Source: Symbiodinium natans (taxonomy: Eukaryota > Sar > Dinophyceae > Suessiales > Symbiodiniaceae). Taken from it: a DNA stretch of 64,000 nucleotides. Location: assembly GCA_905221605.1 (NCBI GenBank), contig CAJNDS010000458.1:112001-176000 (forward strand). Direction: 5' to 3'. This document shows positions 60,260-64,000 of this stretch, piece after piece. Numbering within the stretch: the first letter of the stretch is position 1; each line of letters begins with the position of its first letter. The notes under the pieces were generated by a model, which saw nothing but the letters and a program-made list of their open reading frames with translations, did no database searches and was not told the DNA's origin. The position numbers were made by a program, and so were the translations under genes.

Positions 60260-61170
60260 TTCTCTGCTAGGTAAGCCCATGGGATGTCTGTATAGTATGT
60301 TTACGACTGCTTCAAAAGGATCTGTCTTGTTGATTCTTAGGAATGAGCGGTATCTCCCCAAATAGGTGGAAGCCTTCTTATAGGAACCTCCCAAAAGAAG
60401 GTACTGTACCACCCTCCCCCCCCCCGCCCGCCTTCTCCGGAAAACCCTGAGCTTCTGCAGCCCAAGGGCAGCCCAAACGGGTAGTTCCGTGGGTTTAGGG
60501 TTTAGGGCTTAGGGTTTAGGGTTGAGGGTTTAGGGTTTAGGGTTGAGGGTTTAGAGTTTAGGGTTTAGGGAGACTGTTTCGGGGGATAGAAGGTACCGAC
60601 TACCCTCCCCAACTCGCTACTAAGAAGTCGCAAGCTTCACCGAGCCGTTCCCTGAGCAGAACCCCAGACCGACTATGCCGGGAAAAGCTCCCCCTAAACC
60701 CTTGCCTAAGAACCCAAAGCCCATTTTTTGCAGGTTCCCCAAGAATCCGATAAAGGGTTTTCATAACAAGAGCCTACAAAAACATAGGTTTTGGGCTAGA
60801 AGCCGAGGGCTTTCGGGTTTTTGTGGTCTGAGCTTCGGAATTCCATCCAAGTCATCGTACATCCGCCCACCCTCTATACACCTTCAAGCCTACAGGCCCC
60901 TAAAATCCTAAACCCCAAGCCCTAAACCCTAAACCCTAAGCCCTAAGCCCTAAACCCTAAACCCTAAAGGATCCCCCTGAAGCCCCAAAGCCCTCTCTGA
61001 ATGCCTTCAGACCAGGACTCTAAGGTGCAGGACTCAGCTCCAAAACCCTAATCCTCTGGCGCCTAACCCTAAAAACCTAAACCCTCAACCCTCAACCCTA
61101 AACCCCCAACCCAAAACCCCAAACCCCAAACCCTCAACCCTCAACCCGAACCCCAAGCCCTCAGTCCTAA
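60260..61170. other. Mixed spacer
   Basis: Telomere-variant tracts at 60490-60570 and 60900-61150. A 78-codon ORF at 60675-60911 (Lys/Pro-rich) has no good boundaries. Confidence 0.4.
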
Positions 61171-61177
61171 TCCAAGA

Positions 61178-61282
61178 TTTCTTTGTGGTGCTTTACTGAT
61201 CCTTAGCCTTTTTGGGTTCAATGGGTTTCTTAATCAGGCAGCTAGAAGTTTGATTTTTTACTACCCTCCTAAGTGCAGCAAA
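61178..61282 (+). mobile_element. Dispersed ~110-bp element, family W, copy 4
   Basis: TTTCTTTGTGGTGCTTTACT to CTAAGTGCAGC, with a small deletion near the start. It ends 19 bp before the exon at 61302. Confidence 0.8.
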
Positions 61283-61301
61283 AGATTTTGCGACGTCGCA
61301 G

Positions 61302-61358
61302 GCGCAAGTCCGTGACCATCTCCGAAGCGCAGCGCCCTCAGCACGAATCATCATCAGG
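61302..61358 (+). CDS. Exon with GTTTAG donor, next to family W
   Basis: 57 nt after GACGTCGCAG, reading RKSVTISEAQRPQHESSS. RKSVTIS is a plausible phosphorylation-type motif. Donor GTTTAGGG. Confidence 0.5.
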
Positions 61359-61416
61359 GTTTAGGGTTTAGGGTTTAGGGTTTAGGGTTTAGGGTTTAGG
61401 GTTTAGGGTTTAGGGA
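61358..61416 (+). repeat. TTTAGGG array
   Basis: About eight perfect units. Confidence 0.95.
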
Positions 61417-61877
61417 TTACTTGGGACTACATGGGGTTAGGGTACAATTTTTTCGGGCCGGGGGGGTGGGGGGGGGGGGGGGGGTTGCAGTAGGGTTTCC
61501 TACCCTAACCCCGTTAGAGTGCCGGGGTTCGGGAGGGTATGGAGTTTAGGGTTGAGAGAACCCCAAGCCTGCACCCGAAACCCCAAACAATTAGTAAGGT
61601 TTAGTATTTAGGGTATCAAAAGAAACTCAGAATGTAGTTCGACCCCCCCATAAACATTTGCACATCTATACTTGCACTTTCAGCAGAACCTTGAAGCTCT
61701 GATGCAGGTGGGAGGGAAGGGGGGTTTCCTTTTCAGCATGAATCCCTTACACGAGGGAGGAAAGCCTGAACCCCAAGCCTGCCTGAACGCCCAAAGCCCT
61801 AAACCCTAAACCCTGAACGCTAAACGCCTGAACCCCTAAACCCTGGTCAAATGGCATCCGAAAGCCCCCAAAACATC

Positions 61878-62014
61878 GAAGGGTAGTTTCATGGTCCCTT
61901 CATATGCCTTACCTCCTTTAAAGGGTTCCGCAGTGTGGGGGGTCCGTGGGTTGCATAGGGTATGAAAGGGGCATATAAGGTTCCCCTTTTCAGGGCCCGT
62001 GCTAAGGTTACCTT
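61878..62014. mobile_element. Dispersed repeat, family T, copy 3
   Basis: GGTAGTTTCATGGTCCCTTC start; CCTCCTTTAAAGGGTTCCGC shared with 46556. Confidence 0.5.
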
Positions 62015-62489
62015 AAGAAAACCACTCCCGCAAGTGCCAGCTGTATCTCAGAGTTCCCCCCCGCCCTTACCCATCAACTTTTGACTCCGGAACCCTGACC
62101 TCGAACCCAACGTCCCAAACCCTCATGCTGGCGCAGGTTTTGGGGTTTAGGGTTTAGGATTTTTCGGATTTAGGGTTCAGGGTTTAGGGTTAGGGGTTAG
62201 GGGAGTTACGGCTGGATGGAGGCCGGATTCTGACGAAGAGTCGACTCTGCGACTGCCAGGCATCCCCTTTTGCAGGACTTCCGTACGTTTAGGGCTTACG
62301 GTTCAGGGTTTCGGGTTCAGGGTTTTCAGGGCTTTGAGGCTTTAGGGGGTGTACACCTCGGAATCATCAACAGTCACAGACCCCTTATGCGCAGAGCGTG
62401 GCAGCCACTACCAGACCCTCAATACCCCTCCAACCCGATAAGTCCTATAAACACAAACCCTGCTAAAGCCCTGTTTTATCTGTTGAGTT

Positions 62490-62660
62490 TTTGAACATAT
62501 GTTAACTAACAAAAGTTAGTTTAACAACACCCTCAATGGTTTCATTACATTCGTTTTTTCAACAACCTTCGCATGGATTAGATACTAAACATGCACCAAT
62601 GCCACAAACTTTAAGTAATGTTGTACCATATTCATCCAGAAACCGGTTTACGAACTAATT
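62490..62660. other. AT-rich patch with near-palindrome
   Basis: GTTAACTAAC and GTTAGTTTAAC flank AAAA at about 62500-62525. AT content well above the rest of the window. No gene seen. Confidence 0.4.
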
Positions 62661-63053
62661 AGCACAAAAAGCAACCTACAAACCCTAGAGGAACCCTGCA
62701 AGAAACACGGTAAAAAGCCCTCCAAAACCTAAACCCACGCCGGCCCCAAGAGCGAAAGTCGGAGCCCATGGGCCCTTAGTATGGCCCCCTTACCCTTACC
62801 CGGGTTTAGGGTTTAGGGTTTAGGGTTAGGGTTTAGGGTTTAGGGTTTAGGTTTACAAGGGATCCGAAGATGGGCCCCTTTTTCATGAGTTCCCCTATTA
62901 CCCCCTCTATACCACCCTCCTCTCTACTTCCCCCCCCCCCGGGTTCCCCCCATAATTAAGGCTGTTTAGGGATAATGAAGCCGAATTCTAAGGCTACCTA
63001 CGGGAGAACAGTATGGAGGGGGACCCATGACTGTTATATCCAGTATACAAGTT

Positions 63054-63599
63054 GGGATGTTCCCCCTTCTGCTAACAGTCCTTATTAGGGAATTATAAAA
63101 ACCCGAGCATCTGTTTAATTGGGGGGGGGTGCCACCCCCCCCGCCCCCCTAAGAAAGGCAGGTTTCCGCAATAGTGTGACCATGGCCCTGCATTGATTCT
63201 CTATTCACACAAAAAGAATGTATTGAAAACAATAGGAAGGTATAGAATCTCAGAATATCTATTAAAACTGAATAACAAAAGTATTGACTCTCTATAGACA
63301 ACAATAGGAGTGTATTGAATCTGCAGAGCCCTGAGGTGGCTTCGTAGTTTCACGGATTTCCAAATGCAGCTCCGAGAGAAGCAAAAAAGACCCGCGCCAG
63401 AAATCTGGCAACCCACCCCAAACAAATCTTTTAAATGTGGTGGGGTTTCCCCATACGAAAACCCCCCTAATGGAAAGTAGTCCTCCGGCGGGCTTCGCGA
63501 CGAAAAAACCTTTAAATGTGGTGGTATTCATTAAACTGATGCTCGGATTAGGAGTATAATCCCTATTAAGGATTTTTTGTATAAGGTGGATCATCCCAA
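63054..63599. mobile_element. Long inverted-repeat element related to family R
   Basis: Left end GGGATGTTCCCCCTTCTGCT; right end reads TTGTATAAGGTGGATCATCC. The arms run about 65 bp inward to CCGAGCATCTGTTTAAT and ATTAAACTGATGCTCGG. The centre (about 410 bp) is AT-rich, with repeated TGTATTGAA and TTTAAATGTGGTGG. No transposase frame seen. Confidence 0.6.
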
Positions 63600-63666
63600 T
63601 ATGCAAGGGTTAAGAAGGCAAGGGGCCCCAAGTAAGGGCCCATACTTGGAACCCTAGACAAGAGCA

Positions 63667-63779
63667 GGGTTTAGGGTTTAGGGCTTAGGGCTTAGGGCTT
63701 AGGGCTTAGGGCTTAGGGTTTAGGGTTTAGGGTTTAGGGTTTAGGGTTTAGGGTTTAGGGTTTAGGGTTTAGGGTTTAG
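63667..63779 (+). repeat. TTTAGGG array with GGGCTTA block
   Basis: Five GGGCTTA units then about 10 TTTAGGG. Confidence 0.96.
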
Positions 63780-63878
63780 TATTCATAGCAGCATTGAGTG
63801 CTCCGGGTTCCTGTGTGGAAAAGGCGCGATGGATTCCAAGCTTCTGACGGATCCGCTGCAGCTTCCTGGCTGTTTTGG
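63780..63878 (+). CDS. Exon-like segment with TTTAG acceptor
   Basis: Directly after GGGTTTAG: IHSSIECSGFLCGKGAMDSK, then LLTDPLQLPGCFG. Donor GTTGAG. The acceptor is the last unit of the TTTAGGG array. Confidence 0.5.
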
Positions 63879-64000
63879 GTTGAGGTTTTAGGGTTTTTGG
63901 GGTTTAGGGTTTAGGGTTTAGGGTGTAGATGTTGGGGGGTCAAATATTTGGAGCCAAAATCTTCTATAACTCCCCTAAAACCCTAAGCCCTGCATGACTG

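Overview
This window looks like nuclear DNA of a protist, most likely a dinoflagellate. Nothing in it resembles bacterial gene organisation. The dominant signal is the heptamer TTTAGGG/CCCTAAA, the plant-type telomere unit that dinoflagellates also carry. It occurs as well over 100 interstitial tracts in both orientations, from one end of the window to the other. Other supporting signs are a degenerate match to the dinoflagellate spliced leader upstream of an intronless gene, a single-exon ankyrin-repeat gene with a beta-grasp-like N-terminus, many short GC3-rich exon-like islands, and splice donors that are often not textbook GTRAGT. TTTAGGG also occurs in plants and some other protists, so the assignment is an inference.

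Layout. Between the telomere-type tracts lie short (40-170 bp) GC-rich islands. About 65 of them read as open, protein-like exon segments. Most read on the plus strand; two or three (23.6-23.7 kb, 45.8 kb, probably 55.5 kb) read on the minus strand. Many are bounded by plausible splice sites. In a striking number of cases the donor is the first GTTTAG of a TTTAGGG tract, or the acceptor is a TTTAG of such a tract, or a CAG directly after a CCCTAAA tract. My reading is that most of the window is intron rich in telomere-type repeats, interrupted by small exons of one or more genes. I could not identify a gene product from these exons and did not join them into a full gene.

More conventional genes sit in repeat-poor islands. 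They are a three-exon membrane-protein candidate (18.4-18.96 kb), an intronless 138-residue protein starting MGCGAS (27.1-27.5 kb), a minus-strand reading frame with a leader-like N-terminus (28.3-28.7 kb), and a 326-residue ankyrin-repeat protein (33.5-34.4 kb). The region 10.9-13.5 kb is nearly free of telomere repeat and contains two unassigned minus-strand ORFs and two minisatellites.

Repeats. At least five families of short inverted-repeat (MITE-like) elements are dispersed through the window, plus a roughly 110 bp element present four times, twice within a few tens of bases of an exon. Two MITE copies contain a block of telomere repeat that related copies lack. One of these blocks is flanked by a 4-bp duplication (TTAT), so the telomere-type tracts appear able to arrive as insertions. 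There are also 12-bp, 30-bp and roughly 57-bp minisatellites, locally homogenised variant telomere units, AT and CA microsatellites, and very long homopolymer G/C runs. No rRNA gene, confident tRNA gene, CRISPR array or viral gene was seen.
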